Shown here in pieces: positions 8,798-17,672 of a DNA stretch of 64,000 nt. Position 1 is the stretch's first letter. Each line of letters begins with the position of its first letter. The translations under genes and the position numbers were made by a program. Origin of the DNA: an uncultured Clostridia bacterium (lineage in GTDB: Bacteria > Cyanobacteriota > Vampirovibrionia > Gastranaerophilales > Gastranaerophilaceae); assembly GCA_945946765.1 (NCBI GenBank), contig CAMEWS010000001.1:1-64000 (forward strand), read 5' to 3'. Below the pieces are notes generated by a model that was not told where the DNA came from, did no database searches, and saw only the letters and a program-made list of their open reading frames with translations.

Positions 8798-9130
8798 CTA
8801 TTTTAAATTGTCTAAATGTTCTGAAGATTTTTGTTCTAAAGCCAGCAACAATTTTAAGGCTGCAATTCTTTGCATTTTGGGAGGTGCAAGTCGTAGCATT
8901 TCAATTGCTTTCATCATTACAGGGTCATTGTCGTACCAACGATTGCCTTTTCCTTGATATTTTGAAATTGTCTCGTACAGATGTTCAATAACTTCTGCTG
9001 CAACTTGTTCTTGTAAATTTAAGATATAATCTGCTGCTTGAGCTTTTGTTTCATCCGGCTGTAATCTTAAAAGTTCCAGTGCTTCTTTTAAAACCGGATC
9101 TTTATCATACCAACGTCTGTGTTCCGTCAT
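8798..9130 (-). CDS. Conserved-looking protein with an internal duplication
   Basis: A 110-aa soluble helical protein not recognised as a known family. It is two similar halves of about 55 aa. RRWYDKDPVLKEALELLRLQ (residues 5-24) matches NRWYDNDPVMMKAIEMLRLA (63-82), and each is followed by a helix with similar spacing (AADYILNLQEQ versus IAALKLLLALEQ). AGAGGA seven bases upstream supports the ATG. It is encoded 15 bp upstream of folE2 on the same strand and may be its operon leader gene. Confidence 0.7.
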   Translation of the reverse strand: MTEHRRWYDKDPVLKEALELLRLQPDETKAQAADYILNLQEQVAAEVIEHLYETISKYQGKGNRWYDNDPVMMKAIEMLRLAPPKMQRIAALKLLLALEQKSSEHLDNLK

Positions 9131-9207
9131 TTTATAATCCTCTTTTGTGCTGTAACTATTATAATAATATTATTCCACATTGTCCATTATCTTAAACATT
9201 TTAAATG

Positions 9208-10410
9208 TTATAAAGAAAATGGTTTTACTGCTCTTTTTAATATTCCAATACAGTGGGCAATTGTAATACCGTAGTTTGTTATAGGCACATTTGTTTTTTT
9301 GCATTTTAAAATTCGGGATAATACTTCTTTTCTGTTTGTCATACAGGCTCCGCAATGAATTAACAATGCGTAATCGTTTAAGTTTTCAGGAAAATCATGA
9401 CCTGAATGGTATTCGAAAAGAATATTTTTACCTGTTTTTTGTTTAATCAATCGTGGGATTTTTACTCTTGCTATGTCATCTTCAATTTGATGGTGAGAGC
9501 AGCTTTCACAAATTAAGACTTTATCATTATCTTTAAGATTGTCTATTGCCTCAGCGCCGTTGTAAAATTCTTTTAAGTCGCCTTTAATCCTTGCAAATAT
9601 AATTGAAAAAGATGTTAGTTCAATTTCTTTTGGTACAATTTCCGCTACGGTGTTAAAAGCTTGAGAATCTGTAATTACCATACGTGGAGGCTCTTTTAAG
9701 TTTTTTAATGCTGAATCCAATTCAGTGTCTTGAGTCACAACAGCTTTACACTTATTGTCAAGCAAATCCCTTAAAACTTGTACTTGAGGTAAAATAATTC
9801 TGCCTTTGGGGGCTTCTTTGTCAACGGGGATTACGAGTACAACTGTGTCACCTGTTTTAACTATATCACCAAGCAGTGACGGTGGGGTGATAAAATCATC
9901 GGGACAAATCGATATAAGTTGTTCTTTAAGCTTGTAAACAACATCTCTGTTTTTTATTAATGTCGTTAATAGAGGTTCATTTACATATTGTTTAATTTTG
10001 TCAAGTTTTTTTGTCTCAATCGGTCGTATGTCTTGTTTGTTTACAATAGCAAGTACCGGTATACTGCGTTCTTTAAATTCATTGAACAAGTTTATTTCAT
10101 ATTCGTTCCAACCATTAGAATCGCATACAATAATCGCAATATCAGTTCTGTTGAAAACTTTTTTTGTTTTTTCTATTCTTTTTTCGCCAATGTTCCCTGA
10201 ATCATCTATGCCGGCTGTATCCAAAAATACAACAGGTCCTAAAGGAAGAAATTCCATAGTTTTTTCTACGACATCGGTTGTTGTTCCTGCAATCTCCGAA
10301 ACTATTGAAATTTCTTGATTAACGAGGGTATTTATTAAAGATGATTTGCCTGCGTTTCTTTTTCCGAATATTCCTATGTGAAGTCTGTTAGCTTTTGGTA
10401 TTCCTATCAT
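9208..10410 (-). CDS. hydF: [FeFe]-hydrogenase maturation GTPase HydF
   Basis: HydF is the GTPase scaffold that carries the 2Fe precursor of the H-cluster to HydA. Visible are the P-loop GKRNAGKSS (about residue 16), the G2/G3 regions (AGTTTD, DTAGID), NKQD (G4), and in the C-terminal FeS domain CESCSHH (about 298) and HCGACM (about 354), which supply the 4Fe-4S ligands. I start at the ATG at 10408-10410, which has CGAGGA eight bases upstream, giving 400 aa and a 23-bp overlap with the preceding gene. HydE, HydG and the hydrogenase are not in this window. It implies fermentative H2 metabolism. Confidence 0.93.
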   Translation of the reverse strand: MIGIPKANRLHIGIFGKRNAGKSSLINTLVNQEISIVSEIAGTTTDVVEKTMEFLPLGPVVFLDTAGIDDSGNIGEKRIEKTKKVFNRTDIAIIVCDSNGWNEYEINLFNEFKERSIPVLAIVNKQDIRPIETKKLDKIKQYVNEPLLTTLIKNRDVVYKLKEQLISICPDDFITPPSLLGDIVKTGDTVVLVIPVDKEAPKGRIILPQVQVLRDLLDNKCKAVVTQDTELDSALKNLKEPPRMVITDSQAFNTVAEIVPKEIELTSFSIIFARIKGDLKEFYNGAEAIDNLKDNDKVLICESCSHHQIEDDIARVKIPRLIKQKTGKNILFEYHSGHDFPENLNDYALLIHCGACMTNRKEVLSRILKCKKTNVPITNYGITIAHCIGILKRAVKPFSL

Positions 10411-11404
10411 GTTGTATGTCCTCGATTTCTTTTTGCAGATTTTGAATTTGATTGTTAGCAAAAGTAAAATATAATACAGAAATAACTGTTATTATAACCA
10501 TTATTGTTATTTGGTGAATAAATGCAATTCCCAGTGCATTTGCTTTATCTATATGATAAATTCCCAGTGCAAGTATGTATGCATATTGATATGGACCTAC
10601 AAATACTGATGATGAAGGTATTATTGTTGATAGAGCAATAAAGCTTATTACAAAAAGAGCAATAGAAAAGCCGTAATGATTACCAAATCCGCTAATTAGT
10701 ATGTATGTTAAAACACATTCTATTGCCCAGGCTATACAACTTGTGAAAAATGCCATAAAAAAACATTTAGGGTTGTTTAGAGACTGAAATCCCTCAATAA
10801 ATTTGTTTATAAGATTAGCTGTTTTTTCAAATATTGGCTTAAAATTTGTGAATGTTTTTATGTTTCCGAGTTTTTCAAAGAACCAATCTGTTTTGTTGCA
10901 CTTGAATATTATAAAAAAGAAAATTAAACTTCCGACAAATAATGCTGCAGAAATATAAGTTATATTTAATATCCAAGATTGTTTGCAATACATAATCACG
11001 GCAAATAGTAAAATAAGAAGTACGGAAATACTGTCAATAATTCTTTCAAGTATTATTGAGCCGAGAAGTTTCATTTTGCTTTCATTAAGTTTATTTCCTA
11101 CATGGCAAGCTCGCCAAAAATCCCCTGCACGTGCAGGTAGATAACTGTTTATTGTATTTCCTGTTGTAAAGGCAAAAAAAGCTTCTTTTACAGATAATTT
11201 ACTATCTTCACACAAAAGGTATTTCCAACGAAAACCTCTTATGTACAAGCCTAATATATAAAGAGGTACAAATGCCAATAAAGCTTTGTAGTCAAACACT
11301 TTGAATGTGTTTATAAGTTGTTTAACATCCAAATTCCATACTATTAACCCTATAAATATAAGGCTGATAATTATGCCTATTATTTTTTCTTTGTTTTTTA
11401 GCAT
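10388..11404 (-). CDS. Flippase-like / lysylphosphatidylglycerol-synthase transmembrane family protein
   Basis: A 338-aa polytopic membrane protein with about seven to eight hydrophobic segments. It carries the family signature YIRGFRWKYLL (near 60) and the conserved SYLPARAGDFWRA region (near 90). This family (UPF0104, related to the MprF flippase domain) is associated with lipid or glycolipid handling in the membrane; the substrate is not evident here. The ATG lies one base after the dehydrogenase stop; an upstream TTG would overlap it by 8 bp. It sits between the dehydrogenase and hydF in a tight operon. Confidence 0.8.
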   Translation of the reverse strand: MLKNKEKIIGIIISLIFIGLIVWNLDVKQLINTFKVFDYKALLAFVPLYILGLYIRGFRWKYLLCEDSKLSVKEAFFAFTTGNTINSYLPARAGDFWRACHVGNKLNESKMKLLGSIILERIIDSISVLLILLFAVIMYCKQSWILNITYISAALFVGSLIFFFIIFKCNKTDWFFEKLGNIKTFTNFKPIFEKTANLINKFIEGFQSLNNPKCFFMAFFTSCIAWAIECVLTYILISGFGNHYGFSIALFVISFIALSTIIPSSSVFVGPYQYAYILALGIYHIDKANALGIAFIHQITIMVIITVISVLYFTFANNQIQNLQKEIEDIQHDRNTKS

Positions 11405-11405
11405 T

Positions 11406-12362
11406 TTAATCAACTTTTACCAGAACTTTTATCGATGATTTTTCTTTATTTCTTTCAAATGCTTCAATAGATTTATCTATCGGATAAATATCTGAAATAA
11501 GCGGTTTTACATCAATTCTTTTGTTTGCCAACATTCTTAAAGCAGGAGCAAATTGTCCACAACGAGAGCCTAGTACAGTAATTTCGTCAATAACAATTGG
11601 TGCAAGGTTGAATTCTTTTGAAGCAGCAATTGTGCTTTTTAAAATTAAAGTTCCACGTGGTTTTGTTAAAGCCAATGAGGTTTCAAATCCTGTAATTGAA
11701 CCTGTTGCTTCAACAACAAAGTCATAGGCTTTTTCAATTTTTAAATCGTTTAACAGTTTTATTTTAACACCTTGTGCTTCTGCAATTGCAAGTTTTTCTT
11801 TGTGTTTGCCCACAAGTGTGACATCAAGACCCGATGCATTTAAGGATAAGGCAATAATTAAACCTAATTTTCCGTCACCTAATACAACAACTTTTTTGTA
11901 TGGTGGTATATGAATTTGTTCAAGAATTTCTAAGGCCGCCGCTAACGGTTCAACAAAAACAGCTTCTTCGTCAGATACATTTTCAGGTATTTCCAAAAGA
12001 TTTTTTTCGGGTAATGCAACATATTCGGCAAAACAACCTTCTCTTTGCCATATTCCGAGTGTTGAACGGTTAAAACAATGTCTTTCCAGTCCTTGAGCGC
12101 ACCATTCACATTTACCGCAGCCGCAGTTGATTTCGCCTACTACTCTTTTGCCAATAAGTTTTTTGTTTTCTGCCTTTTCAACAATTCCTGTGAATTCGTG
12201 TCCGAGTATACCTTTGTATCCCATATACCCTTTAGTTATTTCATAGTCAGTATTGCAAATTCCGATTGTATTGACCTTGATTAATGCCTCACCTTGTTTT
12301 GGTTCAGGCATAGGGTAATTGTTATCAAGTTTTAAACCGTTATCAAAAACTACTGCTTTCAT
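11406..12362 (-). CDS. Zinc-dependent medium-chain dehydrogenase (MDR family)
   Basis: A 318-aa alcohol/polyol dehydrogenase-like protein. The catalytic zinc site is CNTDYEITKG (Cys near 37) with GHEFTGIVE (His-Glu near 56). The structural zinc Cys cluster is CGCGKCEWCAQGLERHC (near 85-101), and the Rossmann motif is VVLGDGKLG (near 160), where the last Gly of the usual GxGxxG pattern is kept. The substrate is unknown. I start at the ATG at 12360-12362, six bases after GGAGAGG. It heads the operon with the flippase-like gene and hydF. Confidence 0.85.
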   Translation of the reverse strand: MKAVVFDNGLKLDNNYPMPEPKQGEALIKVNTIGICNTDYEITKGYMGYKGILGHEFTGIVEKAENKKLIGKRVVGEINCGCGKCEWCAQGLERHCFNRSTLGIWQREGCFAEYVALPEKNLLEIPENVSDEEAVFVEPLAAALEILEQIHIPPYKKVVVLGDGKLGLIIALSLNASGLDVTLVGKHKEKLAIAEAQGVKIKLLNDLKIEKAYDFVVEATGSITGFETSLALTKPRGTLILKSTIAASKEFNLAPIVIDEITVLGSRCGQFAPALRMLANKRIDVKPLISDIYPIDKSIEAFERNKEKSSIKVLVKVD

Positions 12363-12496
12363 TATAAACCTCTCCATAATCTATCCAAATATAATAAATT
12401 TTCATATTAATTATATGATAATGAATTAGTTTTGTCCAAAACATTTCATACGGTTAGCATCCCACGATACATTAATAATTGGTGTATTTTAGTTTT

Positions 12497-13930
12497 TTAC
12501 GCAGCTTGGTTTAAAACTTGTAACGGATTATTTTGAACGGCATATTGTACTTGTTGTTGAGTTTTTGTATCTTTATAAATTTGCATTAATTCTTTCCAGC
12601 CATCAATGAATTCTACATTATCAACAAGTACTGATTTGGGAATACCTGCGTGATGGATTTTGGGTAATAATTCGGTAACAGGGTATGTAACAGGTTCTGA
12701 CACTCCGTCATCTGTATCGTTGCATACAAAGAACATATTACCTTGTCTGTCTGCTTCTATTCCTATTATTGTTATTTCGTGACCACCAATTATATTGTTT
12801 TCATTGTCGCAATATGTGTATCCTATAATTACATTTTCACCTTTTTGTAATGTGCTTTTAATGTGGCTTAAGGTTTCTTCTTGAGAACATTCATATCCTA
12901 CAAGTTTGCCTGAATCATCAATTTGCTGGTAAGTTACACAAACTTTGCCTTTACCTGTTGCCAGTTCTTCAGCAAAATTCTTTTCTATATCAATAAGACC
13001 GCTGTCATCTTCGTTATATTTAGGGGTTCTTTTGTCAACAAGGGAATCATAAGTGTTTTGGGCACCTACATTCATAAGCGTGGATTGCATCAATACATCA
13101 ATTGCTGAGCGTTGGTCTGTTTTATTATCATCAGGTATTGTATTTTGAATTCTTGCTCGGATAATTGCGTTTCTGTCAGGTCGCATCGTTACACTTAGCG
13201 TATTCCAGTCGTCCATTTTGTGTTCTGTGCCAAATTCATTGAGCATCCAAATTGTGTTGATTAAACCTTGCGAAAGTTCTTTAACGTTAATTTTTTTAGT
13301 TACGGACATCTTTTCAGAGGTAAGTTCTTCCGCCATTCTTGCAAATTCTGCGGGCATTTTATGGGCAAGATTAAATTCAATACTTGCAGCCGGACATGTG
13401 CTGGATTTTACATCCATATCTAATGCCGTGATGTTTTTGCCTGTATTTTTTTCTTGCGTAATAAGTTCGTTTTGCATTGAAACAGGTATTTGTCCAAATT
13501 TTTGAGTGATTATAAACGGATTGCTGATTCTGTTAATCACGTCTTTGAGTAATCGCTTTTTGTCCAGCCCTGTTATTCTTGGGTTGGTTGCTATTTTGTG
13601 TAAACTCTCAAGTGTAGTTGTATTGTTATTTGAATTGTTATTTAATAGTTTTCCGCTTTTTAATAATGTATTTAATTCTTTTTTTTCAGCTTTATCAACC
13701 AAAGAAGTTATTTCGTTAAATTGTTTTTTTTCTTCGTTAGTGGTTAAAGCTGTTCTGATGTTTATTGCCCTAAACATCGTAGCATTGCCAAAACTTACAG
13801 GTGCAAAGTTGTTTATTGGTTGAGTTTGTGGTGAGTTTTTATGCGCACTAACATTCGCAACCATATTTGTTTTTGTCAGATATGGATTGTAAATAGATTT
13901 AAAGTTGTTTATCGCTGCAATATTATACAC
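12497..13930 (-). CDS. Lineage-specific protein with papain-like peptidase residues
   Basis: A 477-aa protein not assigned to a named family. The N-terminus is low-complexity and Asn-rich and carries NFAPVSFGNA (near 45), a motif shared with other proteins in this window. Further on are SSTCPAASIEF (Cys179), GGHEITIIGIEAD (His384) and MFFVCNDTDDG (Asn/Asp near 405). These are spaced like a Cys-His-Asn triad of papain/C39-like peptidases, and the hydrophobic strand after the His fits that fold. No signal peptide is obvious. A short element shared with two other genes lies about 50 bp upstream of the start. Peptidase function is inference. Confidence 0.6.
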   Translation of the reverse strand: MYNIAAINNFKSIYNPYLTKTNMVANVSAHKNSPQTQPINNFAPVSFGNATMFRAINIRTALTTNEEKKQFNEITSLVDKAEKKELNTLLKSGKLLNNNSNNNTTTLESLHKIATNPRITGLDKKRLLKDVINRISNPFIITQKFGQIPVSMQNELITQEKNTGKNITALDMDVKSSTCPAASIEFNLAHKMPAEFARMAEELTSEKMSVTKKINVKELSQGLINTIWMLNEFGTEHKMDDWNTLSVTMRPDRNAIIRARIQNTIPDDNKTDQRSAIDVLMQSTLMNVGAQNTYDSLVDKRTPKYNEDDSGLIDIEKNFAEELATGKGKVCVTYQQIDDSGKLVGYECSQEETLSHIKSTLQKGENVIIGYTYCDNENNIIGGHEITIIGIEADRQGNMFFVCNDTDDGVSEPVTYPVTELLPKIHHAGIPKSVLVDNVEFIDGWKELMQIYKDTKTQQQVQYAVQNNPLQVLNQAA

Positions 13931-14042
13931 TTTACACTTCCGTTTTAATGATATTGTATTAAAAACAAAACATTTAAAAAATTGCTCTTTGTTGGTATAA
14001 TTTTTCTATAAAATTAACAAAATGTTATAATGTTTAGAAGTT

Positions 14043-15053
14043 TTGATTAAAGAAATTAACATAGAAGAAATAAAATTTTTACCTGTTAAGCCGGCAGACC
14101 TCCTGCTTTCTTTGGACAGGCTTACTCGTTTTAAAAACCCTAAAATTAAGTATTACAGAGTTTTTTCAGGTCTTTTGTGCAGATATCTGCTTGAGCCTAA
14201 ATTATCTAAACAAGCTATAGAATTTCTTGAAGTTGATATATTAAAAAAGCTTGTTGAAAAAATATGGAATGATTCTGTAAATAAATATGTACCCAAATCT
14301 AAAACAGATTATTCTTTAAATAAATTAATTAATGATGAATTGTACTCGTTATACAATATGACTGATGACATAACGTCACTTATCGATATAAAAATAAATA
14401 TTGATGGTGTTTTGGACTTAATTGATAATCCCTTTGAACAGCCTATTAATATTAGAAGACTTTTAGCCGTACGTAAATATAAAATTAGTCCTATGGTTTT
14501 ACGTAAAGAATTTGCTTTGCGATTTCCAATTGAAAAAGTGGTGTTGACGGAAGGTATTACTGAAGAGATTCTGCTTCCTGTTTTTTCAAAACTTTCAGGT
14601 TATGATTTTGACAAAAATGGGGTTAAGTTAATAAGTGCCGGCGGTAAAAATCAAGTAGCAAAGCTTTATTGTGAACTTAAAGACGAGTTAAAATTGCCAA
14701 TATTCATACTTTTAGATGCGGATGCAGTTGAAACTTCTCAAAATATTCAAAAAGTGTTGCGTCCGGTAGATTCTATTTATCTAATAAAACATGGTGAATT
14801 TGAGGATATATTTTCTCTTAATTTAATTAAAAGAACTATAAATAAACGTTTTAAAAATATTTGTGAATCTAGAATATCGGATTATAAACGTAACGAGCCT
14901 ATGACAAAAATATTGTCAGATTTTTTTAGGGTACATGAGCTTGGTGATTTTCAAAAAGCCGATTTTGCGAAAGAACTTGCTCAAAACGTAAAGTATGATA
15001 CGGATTTAACTGAAGAAATTCTTCTAATTGTTGATGAAATTAAGCATAAATAA
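14043..15053 (+). CDS. Stand-alone TOPRIM (OLD-like) protein
   Basis: A 336-aa protein whose central part looks like the TOPRIM domain of OLD-family nucleases: the Glu in VVLTEGITEEILLPVF (near 168), GVKLISAGGKNQ, and the DxD in FILLDADA (near 224). OLD proteins normally have an N-terminal ABC-type ATPase; here the first 160 residues show no Walker A. It could be a metal-dependent nuclease or primase-like enzyme. The start is uncertain: TTG at 14043 with a poor ribosome-binding site. It faces away from the papain-like gene, and a terminator follows it. Confidence 0.65.
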   Translation: MIKEINIEEIKFLPVKPADLLLSLDRLTRFKNPKIKYYRVFSGLLCRYLLEPKLSKQAIEFLEVDILKKLVEKIWNDSVNKYVPKSKTDYSLNKLINDELYSLYNMTDDITSLIDIKINIDGVLDLIDNPFEQPINIRRLLAVRKYKISPMVLRKEFALRFPIEKVVLTEGITEEILLPVFSKLSGYDFDKNGVKLISAGGKNQVAKLYCELKDELKLPIFILLDADAVETSQNIQKVLRPVDSIYLIKHGEFEDIFSLNLIKRTINKRFKNICESRISDYKRNEPMTKILSDFFRVHELGDFQKADFAKELAQNVKYDTDLTEEILLIVDEIKHK

Positions 15054-15056
15054 AAG

Positions 15057-15080
15057 CCCCCTTTATTCAAGGAGGTTTTT
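15057..15080 (+). terminator. Terminator after the TOPRIM gene
   Basis: CCCCCTT (15057-15063) pairs with AAGGAGG (15069-15075) with one mismatch, then T5. It starts 3 bp after the stop codon. Confidence 0.6.
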
Positions 15081-15095
15081 ATTATTTGTTGAAAA

Positions 15096-15974
15096 TTAGT
15101 ATTCAATGTTTATTTGTGAGAATTGTACAATTTTGTTTTTGCCACGTTTTTTAGCATTGTATAAAGCGTGTTCTGCATATCTGATTAGTGTATTTGCATC
15201 TTCTTCTACATTTTGTAAGAACGGATATGATGAAATACCGCCTGAAATTGTAATTGGATGTCTTTCTTCTTCGCCTGCGGGAATGAATTCCATTTTTTCA
15301 ATTTCCCTTCTAAATCTTTCTGCAAACAAGAAAGCGTTTTCTTCAGGAGTGTTTGGTAGAATAACGATAAATTCTTCATCACCATATCTTGTTAAAATGT
15401 CTTCTTTTCTGACAAAACCTTTAAGCATTTCTGCAATTTTCTTAAGCAGAACATCGCCCCAGTCGTAACCGTACATATCGTTTACAACTTTGAAAAAGTC
15501 GATGTCCAGCAATAAACAGCTTAATTTTGTATCATATCTTTTTGAACGTGATATTTCAGCTTCCAAACGTTCGTGAAGATATTTTCTGTTGTGCAATCCG
15601 GTGAGTGCATCAGTTGTAGAAACTTGTCCTATTGTTTCTCTGAGTTCTTTTATTTTTAAAAGGTTTTTTATTCTTAAATTTAATTCTTTTTCGTCAATTG
15701 GAGAATTAACAAAATCATAAGAATCTCCTCTTAATATCACATCATGGTTGAATTTGTCCGCAACAATCAGCGCAGGGGCAACAATTTTTGTCACCATTGA
15801 CACTTCTTTTAATTTTTCATTGCAACAATCAAAAACTATTGCAGAAGGGTTAAATTTTTGAGCCTCTTTTACTTCTTCAATGCTCTTAGTACGAACATCA
15901 TATTCATCATTAGCAGACAGTATGGGTGCAATATTGCTTGCTTCTTTGTCTGTAAAAATTACAATATTTTTCAT
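15096..15974 (-). CDS. Diguanylate cyclase with degenerate receiver domain
   Basis: Residues 1-115 look like a response-regulator receiver that keeps one Asp (IVFDCC) but has Ser where the conserved Lys should be (FVNSPIDEKEL), so it is probably not phosphorylated in the usual way. Residues 125-285 are a GGDEF domain: STTDALTGLHNRKYL, LLLDIDFFKVVND, active site GDEEF (near 197) in place of GGDEF, and an allosteric I-site RKED five residues before it. It should make cyclic di-GMP if the variant motif is active. The second ATG (15974) has AAGGA at proper spacing; the first (15980) is too close to it. Confidence 0.85.
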   Translation of the reverse strand: MKNIVIFTDKEASNIAPILSANDEYDVRTKSIEEVKEAQKFNPSAIVFDCCNEKLKEVSMVTKIVAPALIVADKFNHDVILRGDSYDFVNSPIDEKELNLRIKNLLKIKELRETIGQVSTTDALTGLHNRKYLHERLEAEISRSKRYDTKLSCLLLDIDFFKVVNDMYGYDWGDVLLKKIAEMLKGFVRKEDILTRYGDEEFIVILPNTPEENAFLFAERFRREIEKMEFIPAGEEERHPITISGGISSYPFLQNVEEDANTLIRYAEHALYNAKKRGKNKIVQFSQINIEY

Positions 15975-16138
15975 AATCATAATCCTTGTGTTTACTATTA
16001 TAAATATAATATCAAATTTCGCTTAAAATGTATATAACTCATACTTATCAATGTTCAAGTTTTCATTCGTATAGTGTATGGATTATTAAAAATAATGAAT
16101 CTATTATATAATTATATTAGATTGAGGGGGATTTAATT

Positions 16139-17311
16139 TTGGCTGCACCGCAGTATAAACAGCAATACAAACAGTCCTATCAAAGGATAAGAGTTAATGA
16201 TTATAATGTTCGTAACAGAAATGTTACTAATATTAGACCCGCTTTAAAAAAGCGAAGAGTTGTTAAAAAGAAAACGTCACCTGTTGCTGTCGTATTTCAG
16301 TTTTTCTTTACTTTGCTTTTTCTCGCTGTTGTATCGCCAGTGTATACAGATTTAGTAACAAGGCCTGTTTTGAAAATTGAAAAATACCCTGCAATAAAAC
16401 CTGATATAAATGCAATTGCTTATCCAACGAGAGCATATCTTCATAATAACCATGTTTTGGGTGTAAATCTATTGTCTGGTGTTCAAAATAAAAAAAACGA
16501 AATGCAAGCTTTGTATGAAACTTACAATCTGCCTGATTTAGAAAATCGTTTAAATAATCTAGTTGCCTCATATCCTAAATTGCAACCTTCTGTTTTTGTT
16601 TGGGATTATGAATCCGGTAAGTTTGCAGATATTAAGGCAAATAATGTTTATTCTGCGGCAAGTATTATAAAACTTCCTGTTCTTATTCAAACATTTAAAG
16701 CTATTGAAGCAGGTATGTTGAATATTAATGATAAAATTTCAATGACTGATTATTATAAATCAGAAGGCTCAGGCAGTTTGCAATTTAAAGGTGTTAATGC
16801 AGTTTATTCCATAGACGATTTGGCTCGTGTTATGATTACAGAGTCTGACAACTCGGCAACAAATATGCTTTTGTCGGCAACAGGTGGCATGAATGCTATG
16901 AATAGTTCTTTGCGCAAGTGGGGTATGAAAGAAACACGTATAAATGATTGGCTACCTGACCTTGCCGGTACAAATGTTACTACTGCAAGGGAAATGGCAA
17001 CATTGCTATACAATATAGATAATCCTAATTTTCTAACTCTTTCTTCCAGAGAAAAAATGGTGGATTATATGGGGCATGTCCACAATAATAGGCTTATACA
17101 CGCAGGTTTGCCTTCTGATGCAATTTTTATGCATAAAACAGGTGATATCGGCAAAATGTTGGGGGATGCAGGGATTGTTTATACTCCAAACGGAAAAAAA
17201 TATATTGTAGTTATGCTTGTCAACAGACCCTATAATTCGCAGGAGGGTAAAGATTTTATCGTTAAAGCATCGTCTCTGATATATAATTACATGTTTAATA
17301 TAAATTTGTAA
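16139..17311 (+). CDS. Membrane-anchored serine hydrolase of the class A beta-lactamase fold
   Basis: A 390-aa protein with a basic cytoplasmic tail, one transmembrane segment (about residues 49-68) and an extracytoplasmic beta-lactamase-like domain. The SxxK motif is SIIK (near 174-177), the SDN motif is ESDNSATN (near 235) and the KTG motif is HKTGDIG (near 333). The omega-loop Glu of true class A beta-lactamases is not seen: the region reads LPDLAGTNVTTAREMA. It is therefore more likely a peptidoglycan-related hydrolase or binding protein than a resistance enzyme. The TTG start is supported by AGGGGG eight bases upstream. Confidence 0.75.
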   Translation: MAAPQYKQQYKQSYQRIRVNDYNVRNRNVTNIRPALKKRRVVKKKTSPVAVVFQFFFTLLFLAVVSPVYTDLVTRPVLKIEKYPAIKPDINAIAYPTRAYLHNNHVLGVNLLSGVQNKKNEMQALYETYNLPDLENRLNNLVASYPKLQPSVFVWDYESGKFADIKANNVYSAASIIKLPVLIQTFKAIEAGMLNINDKISMTDYYKSEGSGSLQFKGVNAVYSIDDLARVMITESDNSATNMLLSATGGMNAMNSSLRKWGMKETRINDWLPDLAGTNVTTAREMATLLYNIDNPNFLTLSSREKMVDYMGHVHNNRLIHAGLPSDAIFMHKTGDIGKMLGDAGIVYTPNGKKYIVVMLVNRPYNSQEGKDFIVKASSLIYNYMFNINL

Positions 17312-17370
17312 TTGATATTGGTTTGTGATTATATTATATTAAGTATGTTAATTGAAATTCGGAGAATAAA

Positions 17371-17616
17371 ATGACTCATCAAGTTATAAAAGTAGCATGG
17401 GAATTAAACGAAAATAGTGAAAACAGATATCAATTGGTTTATGAAATTGCAGAACTTGCAAAAAAATTAGTTGATGAATATCAAATGAAAAGACCTAAAG
17501 ATGAATTAGGCTACGATGATTTTTCTTTTGATAGTTCAATAAAAAAAGAAAATCCTGTAGAACATGCTATTATGGTAAAAGCTTCCGAATCTGATGAAAG
17601 TAGATTGGTTGGATAG
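17371..17616 (+). CDS. rpoZ: RNA polymerase omega subunit-like protein
   Basis: An 81-aa acidic protein with NRYQLVYEIAELAKKLVDE (residues 18-36) followed by NPVEHAIMVKASES (near 61-74). This matches the order in omega: NRYxLVxxxAxRA, then the conserved segment that contacts beta'. Omega helps assemble and stabilise core RNA polymerase. The assignment rests on this pattern and size only. CGGAGA precedes the ATG, and a strong terminator follows. Confidence 0.65.
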   Translation: MTHQVIKVAWELNENSENRYQLVYEIAELAKKLVDEYQMKRPKDELGYDDFSFDSSIKKENPVEHAIMVKASESDESRLVG

Positions 17617-17640
17617 CTTTAGTTTAAAATTATAATTATT

Positions 17641-17672
17641 AAGAAGGACTGTTTATACAGTCCTTCTTTTTG
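17641..17672 (+). terminator. Intrinsic terminator after the omega-like gene
   Basis: A perfect 12-bp stem (AAGAAGGACTGT at 17641-17652, loop TTAT, ACAGTCCTTCTT at 17657-17668) runs into TTTTG. Confidence 0.9.

Noticed and set aside
16139-17311. Beta-lactam resistance gene
   Set aside because: The omega-loop Glu needed for hydrolysis is not visible.
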